Below are positions 1 through 8,740 of a stretch of DNA of 64,000 nucleotides, in pieces. Origin of the DNA: Cyanophora paradoxa (lineage: Eukaryota; Glaucocystophyceae; Cyanophorales; Cyanophoraceae); NCBI GenBank assembly GCA_004431415.1, contig QPMI01000519.1:1-64000 (forward strand). The letters are read 5' to 3'. Both the position numbers and the translations under genes were made by a program. Each line of letters begins with the position of its first letter. Positions within the stretch are counted from its first letter, which is position 1. Under the pieces are notes generated by a model. It was not told where the DNA came from. It ran no database searches and was given only the letters and a program-made list of their open reading frames with translations.

Positions 1-1155
1 CATATTTGTCTGCAACCTTGTCCATATTTGAGCACTTGAAGGCATTCCGCAATTAATTCGGCACCTTTGAGGAGAGGGATGGCTCAGTAGCATAGAGACG
101 TTGACCATTAATTTCAACAGTGAAAGTAATGTCTTTTGAGTTAGCATGCGTTTTAGGACACTGTGGGAACCATTGAAACCATCAATACCTGCGGCATCAC
201 GAACTGAAACAAGAAGACCATAGACAAGACCAGAGATCTGTGACAGGTTAATTACGATTTGGTTGAGCATTGCCTTTTGCAGCAAAATTGACACTGTCAA
301 CAAAACCAATATCCAGAGCAGGAATAGCCATACCAGTGGTCTTCACCTTCTCAATGACAGTAGCAAACAGTTCATCAGAAACATTAATAGCATGCATGTA
401 AAGACGAGGAGAAGTGACTTTAATTTCGGGGGTTGTTCCAGAGATGGTGAAAGTGGTGATCTGTTGACCAACATGGGCAAGAGTAGCATTAGCAGTAGCA
501 CCAAGTCCATCATCCTCTGTCTTATCAGCAGCTGTTCCACCACAACTGGAAGAGCACGACACCATAAGAAGTCTCAACATAACCCTTTCCAGATCTCTTG
601 ACCAGACAGTCACCACCATTTCTCCTGTGAGAGCACCAAGAGGGAGGTAGTGGTTTAGCCATGGGACGGGGATTTCAACAAAGAATGACCCACCAAGTCG
701 GTTGGTTCCATGGGCAGGGATAACCATGAACCATACCCATTGAACGCTTCTTCTTGGCGAGTTGATCCTCACTGTAATAGATAAGAGGGAAATGAGCAAG
801 GAAATCAGAAGGCACATGGAAAGTGTAAGATCCATAGGTGATTTCAAGTCGAGAGACAAGAGCACAACTGGGCGAACGTATCCATTGCGAACAAGGTCGG
901 TATCACCAGCAAAAGTGACAGCTGGAAGGTCAAACGCAAGTTCGAGTTTTCCACAGAAATTGTAGCGAGGAGCTTGAAAGAAATGCGATTTCCAGCATTA
1001 TTCTCGAAAGTGTTGCTTGGGTTCACAACAACAAGAACTGGCTTCGACTTGGATTCAAGACCAAGCATGAGAGAGTTGTCCAGAAACGCCTTGGCTTCTT
1101 CGGGGTTGTTAGAGCTTCTTTCAGAGAAACGTTGGAGGGTCGAAGTAATATCCAT
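1..1155 (-). pseudogene. MCP: Double-jelly-roll major capsid protein, decayed, C-terminus at window edge
   Basis: Capsid protein of the Polinton-like virus/virophage type. The start is taken at ATG 1155-1153 (MDITSTLQRFSERSS). The reading frame runs on the minus strand through 1155-~930, then a second frame covers ~930-248 (segments such as VRPVVLLSLDLKSP and GGSFFVEIPVPWLNHY), and a third frame carries GLVYGLLVSVRD near 200-140. At least two frameshifts therefore break it. The last motif matches in place and pattern the GLVHAILMTVR segment of the intact-context capsid gene at 8741-9968, which supports the call. The segment is AT-rich, unlike the host genes to the right. The 3' end is at or beyond base 1. 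The assignment to a capsid fold rests on sequence pattern and gene context only; the exact virus group is not known. Confidence 0.6.
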
Positions 1156-1194
1156 GATTATCTCTTTTATTATACTGCAACATAAAAAATTCAC

Positions 1195-2211
1195 TCAATG
1201 ATCCTTGATTTTACGCAAAACTCGCATTACAGGATAAGATGGATGGGTTTCCGCCATCCTCCTCTTGAAATATTCATACACAGGATCACCAGCAGGTTCA
1301 TCACCATATCGAATTTCGAAGGTGAGGTGCACAGGTTGACCTTCGAAATCAATTGGGTTCATTAATTGCATTCACAATGTCAACCGAAAATGTGGAGAGC
1401 CCAGATTCTTGTTATAGTATTTATAAATCGGATGGGCTTCTGTTGAATTATAAACGACATGCTCACCATAATCTTTATCAGGAACCACGATTTTTGGAAA
1501 TATCCAGTGAGGAGACCATCACCACATTGCACAAGATCACCCAGCTCTTTTACTCTCACAAATAGGACACTATCCTGGTCTTCTCGGGTTCAAATGAAGA
1601 TATAATACCATGCACCATCGACCCAGTGAAGATACCATCAGTAAGAGTATTATAAAATGATTGGATTGGGTGTGTTACCATATCTTCCAGGATCAAGACC
1701 AAGCAGTCGAGCAGAACTCAAAAACCTCTGAATCTGTGCCTGGGTTGGGTTAATTGCGGTTGAGAAAGCCAGGTAAAACGGTATGGTGGAATGGAATATT
1801 ACTCGTTTCAGTGTATCATCCCATTTGCAACGAATAGCTACTGCTGGTTCTCTCAATGCAAGTTTGGAGTTAATTACATTCACCAGTTGTTGGTGTTTTG
1901 AATGGGTGTGCTGCGACTTATCACAATGTGTTTCCATGATTCATAATCGGCAGCAGGTCGATCAGTTGGAATACCAGTGCTTCCTGCACCAGATAACTTT
2001 CAGACCAATAAAGGTAGAATGCATTATCTATGTCACATCTCCTACTTTGGTTTCACCACTCACCATGGGGATGCTGTTATAGAATTCTGCTGAGACCAGT
2101 CTTACTGCTCTTACAAATTCATATGTGCTGGGGGGCGAGCAATAAAACTCGAAGTAGGTCCATCTCCCGAAATTGTATTAAAGAGCTCACTTCAATGTAA
2201 TCCACAGGCAT
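1195..2211 (-). pseudogene. Minor capsid/penton-like protein, copy A, frameshifted
   Basis: The start is ATG 2211-2209 (MPVDYIEVSSLI) and the stop is TGA at 1197-1195. Three frames are needed to follow it. They give a segment around 2130 ending VRLVSAEFYNSIPMV, a long segment 1937-1650 with an ARLLGLDPGRYG motif, and a C-terminal segment 1340-1195 with HLTFEIRYGDEPAG. The 'V-x-L-v-s-a-E-x-x-N-S-I' and 'LLG(F/L)' signatures are those of the small virion proteins found beside capsid genes in Polinton-like viruses and some large DNA viruses. It lies downstream of, and divergent from, copy B, separated by an AT-rich 29-bp gap. It is probably non-functional because of its frameshifts, unless these are sequence errors. 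Confidence 0.5.
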
Positions 2212-2240
2212 CTTCTTTTATCTATAAACATATATTTAAA

Positions 2241-3170
2241 ATGATTCGGCTGGTCAATATAGATAGCAGAGACCGATCAGATGGACAAATAGAAAACTCC
2301 TACAAGTTTCACTCACAACCCCAGTGACCAAACCAAGAGAATGTCGAGTTTTGTATGCAGAGATCCCCAACAGCATCTATAACTCCATTGGAGACCACCT
2401 TCTTGTCAGATTCTACTACCAAGGCATCTCTGAAACCAAGCAGGTCTTCCTTCTCCCCAAGTGGTTACATAAATCAAGGTCATTTCGGGGTCACCACTCC
2501 ATATAATTATGGTCTGAATTCACATTTACTGGGAGCAACAATCTCACATATGCATTCAAGGTCTACTACAACCTACCTCCTACAAATTGGAGTTTTACAG
2601 TAATGTTCAATTCGATATGGTTGCATCTACACAGAGATTTGGGTAAACTTCTTGGTGTGAGTTCAGTGGAGTGGGTGGCTTCCACCGAACAGATTTACGA
2701 TTTTCCCAGCGTCTGCAAGGTCTTTATATGCCCCCGAGAATTTTCCTTTATTTTTCAGGAATACCAATCACCCCAAACCATCCCCAATGGGAATCACATT
2801 CACAGGATATGAATTCGAGGCATCTCGCTTAAAACTACAAGTTAGAAGCATCCAAGATGACAGATATGAATGCAGAACAGTATTTATACATGCACATTAA
2901 AGACTCTCCCCATTTGCTACAAACCACAATATTGTCCCAAGATCACAACCACAGAATCAAGGGGCGATTCTCAGATTGCAGTTAAGTAAAGATATTGGGC
3001 AGTATGTTTATCACAGTGGAGAGCACAGTGAATACATAAAAATAACCGATCGAAACCTTGTGATTAGAGAGTTAACAGTTGAGTTTCGCGATTATTATGG
3101 TGATCTTGTAGATATGAATGGAATTGACAACTCATTCCAGTTAGAGTTCTTGGCTATTGGTAATGATTAA
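2241..3170 (+). pseudogene. Minor capsid/penton-like protein, copy B, frameshifted
   Basis: The start is ATG 2241, after a TATATTTAAA run at 2231-2240. The N-terminus MIRLVNIDSRDRSDG parallels VNVDSRDRFEG of the minor capsid gene at 7820-8696. Next, in another frame, comes AEIPNSIYNSIGD near 2355-2390, a hallmark of this virion-protein family, then KLLGVSSVEW near 2645, and finally an intact C-terminal frame 2976-3170 (IGQYVYHSGEHSEYIKI, VEFRDYYGDLVDMNG). At least three frameshifts separate these pieces. Role by family: a vertex or minor capsid component assembled with the major capsid protein. It differs from copy A in sequence, so two paralogous virion proteins seem to have been present. 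Confidence 0.55.
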
Positions 3171-3568
3171 ACCGATCCTGATAGAAGAACTCCCCATCTG
3201 TCTCGAAATATTAAGAATGGGACTCTTTCGATCTTCTGTATACCATCGGCGAATTGTCTTATCCCATTTAGCACCATTCTTTTTCAAGAATCTACAAAGA
3301 GTTGATCTCCTTGTAATTCGCAATCCATCTCTTGAAAGATCTCATAATGATCTTGTATTCTTTTCACAATCAAGATGTAAGTCCCATGGAAATTGTGATA
3401 TTGCTGGTTAATCGGCATGTTTCCTTTACAGCATGATGGGAAATCGTTTGTCATTTTTTGGCGAAACGAGAGTATCTCATGAGATAGATGAGAGAATAAC
3501 AGGTGTGTTTTCAGGGTTGGAGAAATCGGAGAAACATAGAGTATTGCGATTTCCGAGTTAGTTGACAC
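3141..3568 (-). pseudogene. Small ORF with GAKWD..RRWY motif (DUF5710-like), probably frameshifted
   Basis: Two overlapping minus-strand frames start at ATG 3568. The first ends at 3284; the second (to 3141) carries FLKKNGAKWDKTIRRWY at about 3290-3240. The pattern G-A-(K/R)-W-D-x(4)-(K/R)-W-(Y/T) is that of the small DUF5710-type domain found in replication-associated proteins of mobile elements. The upstream half (MSTNSEIAILYVSPISP) is not recognised. The 3' end overlaps the end of minor-capsid copy B by about 30 bp in convergent orientation, a compact layout typical of viral DNA. No function is assigned beyond the motif. Confidence 0.3.
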
Positions 3569-3592
3569 TGAGAAATTCAGAATTTCAGATGG

Positions 3593-4065
3593 TCTTACTG
3601 AAAATGGTCAGATAATCGGGTGTGACACCTATTTAATTGACTGTGACGCCTCTTTAATTGACTGTGACGCCTGTGACGCCTGTGACGCCTGTGACGCCTA
3701 CTTTCAAACTTTTTAAAATTTTCAAAAATGACAGACTTCTTAAAACAGCCGTCACAGCCGTCACAGGCGTCACACCCAATTAAAAATGGAATCTCTTTCT
3801 CTTACTGAGATATTCAAATATATTCTTGTCTTACTGAAATCCGTCTTGTGACACCTCTGACACCTACAAAACACTATCCATTAATCCACCTTTCCGAAAA
3901 TGCGAAGTTGTCTTACTGGAAATGGTCTGCAATTTCGCTGTGACACCTAATTTAATTGAGTGTGACGCCTGTGACGCCTGTGACACCTACTTTCAAACTT
4001 TTTAAAATTTTCAAAAATGACAGACTTCTGAAAACAGGCGTCACAGCCGTCACAGGCGTCACAGA
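3593..4065. repeat. Two ~320-bp repeat units with TGTGACGCC / GGCGTCACA arrays
   Basis: Unit 1 starts at 3593 and unit 2 at about 3911, both opening with GTCTTACTG(A/G)AAATGGTC. Each holds a run of TGTGACGCC 9-mers (3656-3700; 3960-3990), a conserved AT-rich spacer (TTTCAAACTTTTTAAAATTT) and then the same word inverted (GGCGTCACAG, 3751-3773; 4036-4060). Each unit can therefore fold on itself. No gene is visible here; the ORFs are repeat translations (VTPVTPVTP). Confidence 0.85.
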
Positions 4066-4176
4066 CATTCTACCCCTCTTACTGACTTTCTCAAAAACAA
4101 ATATATCTCTTACTGAATATCATTTGAATACTACCTGTCACACTTGAATTCATTTATTCTGTTTTATAGAACATAT

Positions 4177-4440
4177 GCAATCTCATCGATTATTCAATTG
4201 GAGACCATGCAACTCTGTGACACTTTTTCGATCAAAAGTATACATCCGCAATCTCATCGATTGTTTAATTGGACATAATGCAGTTCCGATATATTCCAAT
4301 AGAAAATCCGCAATCTAATCGATTGTTTAATTGGAGATAATGCAACTCTGTGACACTTTTTCGGTGCAAAAATGTAAATCCGCAATCCCATCGATTGTTT
4401 AATTGGACATAATGCAACTCTGTGACAGTTTTTGCGTTTT
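4177..4440. repeat. Four degenerate copies of a ~70-bp AT-rich repeat
   Basis: Copies begin at about 4177, 4248, 4310 and 4382 with GCAATCTCATCGATTGTTTA, followed by ATTGGA(C/G)ATAATGCA. Three of the four also carry ACTCTGTGACA(C/G)TTTTT. The spacing is 62-72 bp. From 4440 to 4756 the sequence is simple AT-rich DNA with GCGAATTTAT steps (4497-4522) and no gene. Confidence 0.8.
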
Positions 4441-4756
4441 CCGATACAAAATGGGCGGTGGTCTACTTCAATACCGATGAGATATATCGAGTTTATGCGA
4501 ATTTATGCGAATTTATGCGAATTAATCGCGATTATATCGTTCTTTAAGTAGTTTAATGTTAATCAATCGAAAGTTATATATGTAATCGACAAAGAACATA
4601 ATCTATCGATATAATATCGATTGAATCATCGTGGAATATGCATTAAATTAAACGCGTTTATCATTTTTAATACAAAGTTTGCATTAATTTATACAAAGTT
4701 TGCCATAAAAAGTTAAAGAAATTAATCGATAAATATGTATTTAGTATTAAATTAAC

Positions 4757-4849
4757 ACATATTGAAAAACGAATTTAAATCCAGAGTGAATCGAGATCGC
4801 GAAGCGATCGAGATGAACGAGGGATTTAAATTCGTTTTTCAATATGTGT
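4757..4849. repeat. 93-bp near-perfect palindrome at the AT-rich/GC-rich boundary
   Basis: The left arm CACATATTGAAAAACGAATT (4757 onward, 27 bp in all) is repeated inverted and exact at 4823-4849. The centre contains a second stem, GATCGC-GAA-GCGATC, and partial pairing continues between the two. The DNA to the left is AT-rich repeat or viral sequence; the DNA to the right is GC-rich host coding sequence. It could be a fold-back mobile element, a hairpin terminus, or a scar at the join. Confidence 0.85.
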
Positions 4850-6229
4850 CGGTCCTTTCGATGTCTCTTCCAACAACGAGGCTCCTCCTCGTGTGCGCGG
4901 CAGCACGCGGAGAAGCTGGGGCGGGACCAGCAGGAGATGTGCGCCGTCGCGCACGGCGTCGCGGATAGCCGCCAGTGGGACATGGTGCCCCCGCCCGCCC
5001 CCGCCCGCCTCGAGTGCAGCCGCGACCCGACCCGACCGACCCGCGCGGCCCGCCAGATCGTGCAGATGCTCATGATAAAGCAGCCCGAGTGGATGAGGGT
5101 GAGTCGGTGATCACGATACGATAAATTTAAAGCGACCCGGGCCTCCCTCCAGTTATTGTGCGCCGGCCGCGAGCTGAGGGCCTCGGGCAGGACATCGAGG
5201 AGGCGGACCGGCTGACGGGGATGGAGCCGGCCACGTGGGACGACCGCTACAGCATCAACTTCTTCGGGGTGCGGTCGCGCGCGATCCGCATTGAAGTTTC
5301 GGGGCTGTGCGATGCAGTCGCATTCTCCCTCGCGCGCGTCTCGAGCCGGCATGCACGTGCAGGCCCCCGACGACGCCGAGGAGGCGGAGATCCCCTCCCC
5401 CGTCGTCGTTGCGACCCCCAACTCGCGGCCGCGCCGCCCCCTCGGCCCCCAGCCGGCCGCCCGCGTCCTCGCGAGCTACGGGGCGCCGCCGGCGCCGGCG
5501 GCGGACGGGGAAGGGGGCGAGGAGGAGGCGCCGGCGACGATGACGGAGGCGGAGTGGAGCGCAATGATCAACGAGCGGATGAAGAATTCCGTCCTCGCCC
5601 TCAGCGTCGTGCGCCGCCCCCGCCGGGACGGGCCGTTTGGGCGCCTCCGCGCCGGCTGATGCGCGGGCGCGCCGCGGTGGCAGCTGGCGGGGGCGAAGGA
5701 GGCGGCGGAGAAGGCGCGCGTGAGGTCGCTCACCTGCGAGACGTGCGAGTTCGACAAGCAGCCCGCGCGCAACGCGGCGCGCCAGAGAGCCATTTTCCCC
5801 CCTGCATGTGCATCCTTCAGCCCTCTCCCGTCTGACTGCTACCACTGTACGCTCAGGCGGCGATCGCGAGGCACAAAATGACGCCCGCCCACGTGGTGCG
5901 CTAGTCGCGGCCGATCCGAACGTCGACTTTCAGCTATAGCTTCTTGAAGCCTTGAATTTCGTTAATATACTATTTTTGCATCGACTCGAACTGACCCTGG
6001 GCGCAGGAGCGGGACCGGTCGTACCGAAAGCTGCTGGCCGACCTCGCCATAATCTGCGAGGATGCCATCGAAGGGTGCGCTGCGATCGTACACGCGTCCG
6101 GCTTGAGTCTCGCATCCCCGTGCAGCCTTGTCGAGCCCCTCGAGCTGTGGATTCGTCGACCCGCACGTGGATTCACACGCGAGCGCAGGATGCAGGAGAC
6201 GATAGCGGCGCTGTGCGACCTCGGGGGCC
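4844..6229 (+). pseudogene. Host gene of unknown function, 5' part, split by the PLV insertion
   Basis: Exons read in one direction with GT-AG introns: to 5098 (KLGRDQQEMCAVAHGVADS), ~5156-5268 (GQDIEEADRLTGMEPATWDD), ~5350-5608 (acidic, Pro/Ala-rich, then MTEAEWSAMINERMKN), 5684-~5790 (LTCETCEFDKQPARN, a CxxC pair), 6007-6074 (RDRSYRKLLADLAIICEDAI) and 6126-6229 (RMQETIAALCDLGG). The first in-frame ATG, at 4844, lies in the right arm of the palindrome, so the true 5' end may be missing. The last exon ends inside GGGGCC, where the PLV begins. Removing the element and one GGGGCC copy restores an open frame into 17379-17932. The helical, charged content suggests a coiled-coil-like protein; I do not recognise the family. 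Confidence 0.6.
6224..6229. other. Target-site duplication, left copy (GGGGCC)
   Basis: GGGGCC directly precedes the A-run that opens the left TIR. It is the host copy within the last upstream exon. Confidence 0.85.
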
Positions 6230-6659
6230 AAAAAAAATGAGAGAGGACCTGATTCTGTGGCCCACCCCTCTTCACCACCCTCACCTCTCCGAACCCACCC
6301 CAACCCACCCAATCCAGCGTCTTCCCAGCCATCACTCTCGCCAACCCTTCCGCTACGTCTACCGCCCTTCTCTCCCTCTGGTCTACCTCCCCTTCCATCC
6401 AGCAACCACTAGGTAGTATCTAACGTCTACTCCAATCGATCTTGCAAAAGATATAGCAGTGATTTGAGACGGGCCCCCAACGCGACGGTCTGCAGAGATA
6501 GCTTAATCAGCAGCTAGGCGTTAATACTGTGTTCTTCCTATCTAAATAGCGGAGAGGTTTCCAGGTTCTAGCTAGACGATAAAACTATATAATCGAAGCT
6601 GATTGCATATGCGAGTTTAGGTTCTAGTTAGTCAATAATACTGTGTGGATGATAGCGCC
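6230..6659. repeat. Left terminal inverted repeat of the PLV (430 bp)
   Basis: Starts AAAAAAAATGAGAGAGGACC and ends GGATGATAGCGCC. By eye it is identical to the reverse complement of 16951-17378 except for eight versus six leading A residues. The outer ~180 bp is C-rich and the rest is AT-richer. No gene lies in it. Confidence 0.92.
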
Positions 6660-6730
6660 AGTAGCAATGTTGAAGATTTGGACAGGAAGTCCTAAAAACG
6701 AAAAGATCGAGAGATGTTGAAGATTTGGAC

Positions 6731-6970
6731 AGAAAGTATAGTAATGTAGACGAGCTTCTATGCGCTGGCATAAAAGTATAGTAATGTAGACGAGCTTCTA
6801 TGCGCTGGCATAAAAGTATAGTAATGTAGACGAGCTTCTATGCGCTGGCATAAAAGTATAGTAATGTAGACGAGCTTCTATGCGCTGGCATAAAAGTATA
6901 GTAATGTAGACGAGCTTCTATGCGCTGGCATAAAAGTATAGTAATGTAGACGAGCTTCTATGCGCTGGCA
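6731..6970. repeat. 40-bp minisatellite, six copies, inside the PLV
   Basis: Six consecutive 40-bp units (GTAATGTAGACGAGCTTCTA plus TGCGCTGGCATAAAAGTATA), the first starting AGAAAGTATA and the rest TAAAAGTATA. They are followed at 6979-7022 by four copies of ATAGTGCGCTG. Two copies of ATGTTGAAGATTTGGACAG (near 6667 and 6713) precede the array. The stretch 6660-7141 holds no gene; it may be a replication or packaging region or simply slippage-prone DNA. Confidence 0.9.
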
Positions 6971-7141
6971 TAAAAGTGATAGTGCGCTGATAGTGCGCTG
7001 ATAGTGCGCTGATAGTGCGCTGATAGCTAGCGGAGACAAGCCGGAGACAAGCCCGAGACAAGCCCTGTGCCAAGCCGGATCCCGGAGACCAAGCCCGAGC
7101 CAAGCCGTCAAGCCAATCGTTACAGGCATCGTTACAGGCAT

Positions 7142-7794
7142 TCACTCCCAGCGATGCCGGAGCCCTAGCTTAGTGAAGCCGCTCAGCATTGGCTTGTACT
7201 CGATCGCCGGCCCGACAGGATCAGCACTGCTAGAGGCGATGCGCAGGATCGATGCGTTAGCTACAGGCAGCTCGCTAGCATTCTCATCGACCTCGGGGAT
7301 CGCAACAATCGTCTTAGCAGGAACAGCAGATGCAGGAGGGCAACCTTCTTATCGACCTTTGTCTTCGTGATCGGTTCATTTAAAATCTTGTTCTCCATCT
7401 TAGTCTCAGCCGCGATGCCAGCTATAAGATCACTAGCTCGCTTCTTTGAAACTGTTTTAAGACCGGTCACAGTTTAATGAAATACCTGCTACGATTAGCC
7501 GTCTCTGAGATGTACAGCGGCCATCGTCGGTATCCCTTAGCTTGCTAGTCTTGGTCTTCTTAGTCCGAGAATTCGGGATCTTATCAAGAATAGCGTTCTC
7601 ATCGGCGGTAAGAGCATAGTCGTTGGATGCACCCTCACCGCCACCAGCGCGACGGGCTAGCGGGTAAGCATCAGTATCACCACTCAAGAACTCGATGTGA
7701 TTCTTCTTAGTAGGGCTGGAAGTGCGCAGCCAAACTGCATGTCTGTCGACTTCTTTCGCGGAGTGCGCAGCCGAGACTGCTTGTCTGTCGACAT
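7142..7794 (-). pseudogene. PLV protein of unknown function, basic N-terminus, frameshifted
   Basis: Start ATG 7794-7792 (MSTDKQSRLRTPRKKSTD); stop TGA at 7144-7142. The frame must change near 7730, near 7500 and near 7340. The pieces are SGDTDAYPLARRAGGGEG, ADENAILDKIPNSRTKKTK, SKKRASDLIAGIAAETKMEN, and a C-terminal piece ending GFTKLGLRHRWE. About 218 codons in all. The N-terminus is rich in K/R. It sits 26 bp downstream of the minor capsid stop on the same strand, so it may be co-transcribed with it and belong to the virion set. No family recognised. The plus-strand ORF at 7173-7370 lies opposite its 3' half and is likely a shadow. Confidence 0.5.
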
Positions 7795-7819
7795 CTTTTA
7801 ACTAGTAGTGGGAAAAAAC

Positions 7820-8696
7820 TTATGCGAACGATCTGTCGAAGGGGACGTACTCGCTGGCTGCATTCTTGATTGCGGATTTAGCAGCAGCAGACGTGTAAGA
7901 GACATCCTCGATATCGAACTCTAGCACGAACGAGAACTCCGTGTTTGTGACAGCGTCTGTTCCATTATGATAGCGCAGCGATATGTCAAGTTCAGACAGC
8001 TCAGCGTTTCGATCGAAGCCTGTGACGGGAACACGATCCTCAGATGTGAACTTGATGAGCTCCCCGAATTTTGAGTCGATGTGAATCTTTGCGATCGAGC
8101 CCGTTGTATAGGGGTTAAGTGTCAAGATCGAGCCTTTGATCTGCTGAATGTACAGGAACAAATACGTGTGATAAAGTAGATCAACTGGCATATCGCTGAA
8201 CAGCTCGTACGAATATTGTACGCCATCGATTGTCTCAGGTGTTCAAGCTCACTGGAAAGGTCACTGAGAGTCTTCGCAAACCCGAGCAGGTTCGCTAGTT
8301 CGGCCGATGTGAAGCTCAAAATAAAGTCCGCTTCACACAGGAACCTAAGCCGCATTGAGATCTCTTCGAACTGAACGACGAACTTGCGCTGATAAGTAGT
8401 TCCACCGTAACTATACTGCTGGGTTTTAAGAAGCGTGCTTAGATAGTTTGCAAGGGAGGTGGCGTATAGACTCCGGGCTTGAAAGTGTTGGCACGTGTTT
8501 TCTCAACGCCAGAGGGATCAAGGGTGCCGGTGATAATTGCGGCTTGTGTGGACAGGTTGAACATGTTATGAAACAGTTCTAGCGAATCAACTCGCACCGA
8601 CTTTACATTAACGAGGGGCCTTGGGAGATTGATCTTGAAATTCGAGGACGTGCCTTCGAACCGGTCCCTAGAATCGACATTTACGCGGAGCTTCAT
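7820..8696 (-). pseudogene. PLV minor capsid (penton-like) protein, two frameshifts
   Basis: Start ATG 8696-8694 (MKLRVNVDSRDRFEGTSSN), chosen because the conserved N-terminal motif begins there. The stop is TAA at 7822-7820. Family landmarks in order are VNVDSRDRFEG; VRVDSLELFHNMFNLS; FTSAELANLLGFAKT (in a second frame, 8355-8210); and HIDSKFGELIKFTSED plus LDISLRYHNGTD (third frame, 8191-7820). The frame breaks near 8460 and 8200. About 290 codons, normal for the family. It is divergent from the major capsid gene with a 44-bp gap, the usual pairing of these two structural genes. Role: probable vertex or minor capsid component. Confidence 0.75.
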
Positions 8697-8740
8697 CTTT
8701 ACAACAATATGCATGAAAATTTTCTGGTCTATAATAGCAA
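8697..8740. promoter_or_regulatory. Divergent intergenic region of the two PLV capsid genes
   Basis: This 44-bp AT-rich gap holds GGTCTATAATAGCAA just before the major capsid ATG at 8741. It includes a TCTA word (a late-gene motif reported in some virophages) and a TATAAT-like box. Both structural genes start from this gap, so it is the likely shared late promoter. This is inference from position and sequence only. Confidence 0.4.

Noticed and set aside
3956-4147. ORF with VTPVTPVTP repeats
   Set aside because: It is a translation of the TGTGACGCC repeat array; no independent evidence of coding.
3593-4440. CRISPR array
   Set aside because: The repeats are in eukaryotic DNA, vary in spacing and sequence, have no unique equal-length spacers and no cas genes.
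7173-7370. Plus-strand ORF in the PLV
   Set aside because: The minus strand here continues the basic PLV gene with better residue composition; the plus ORF is a shadow.
8629-8740. Upstream extension of the major capsid frame to 8629
   Set aside because: It runs through the divergent minor capsid start and promoter gap; the ATG at 8741 in the neighbouring frame fits a capsid N-terminus.
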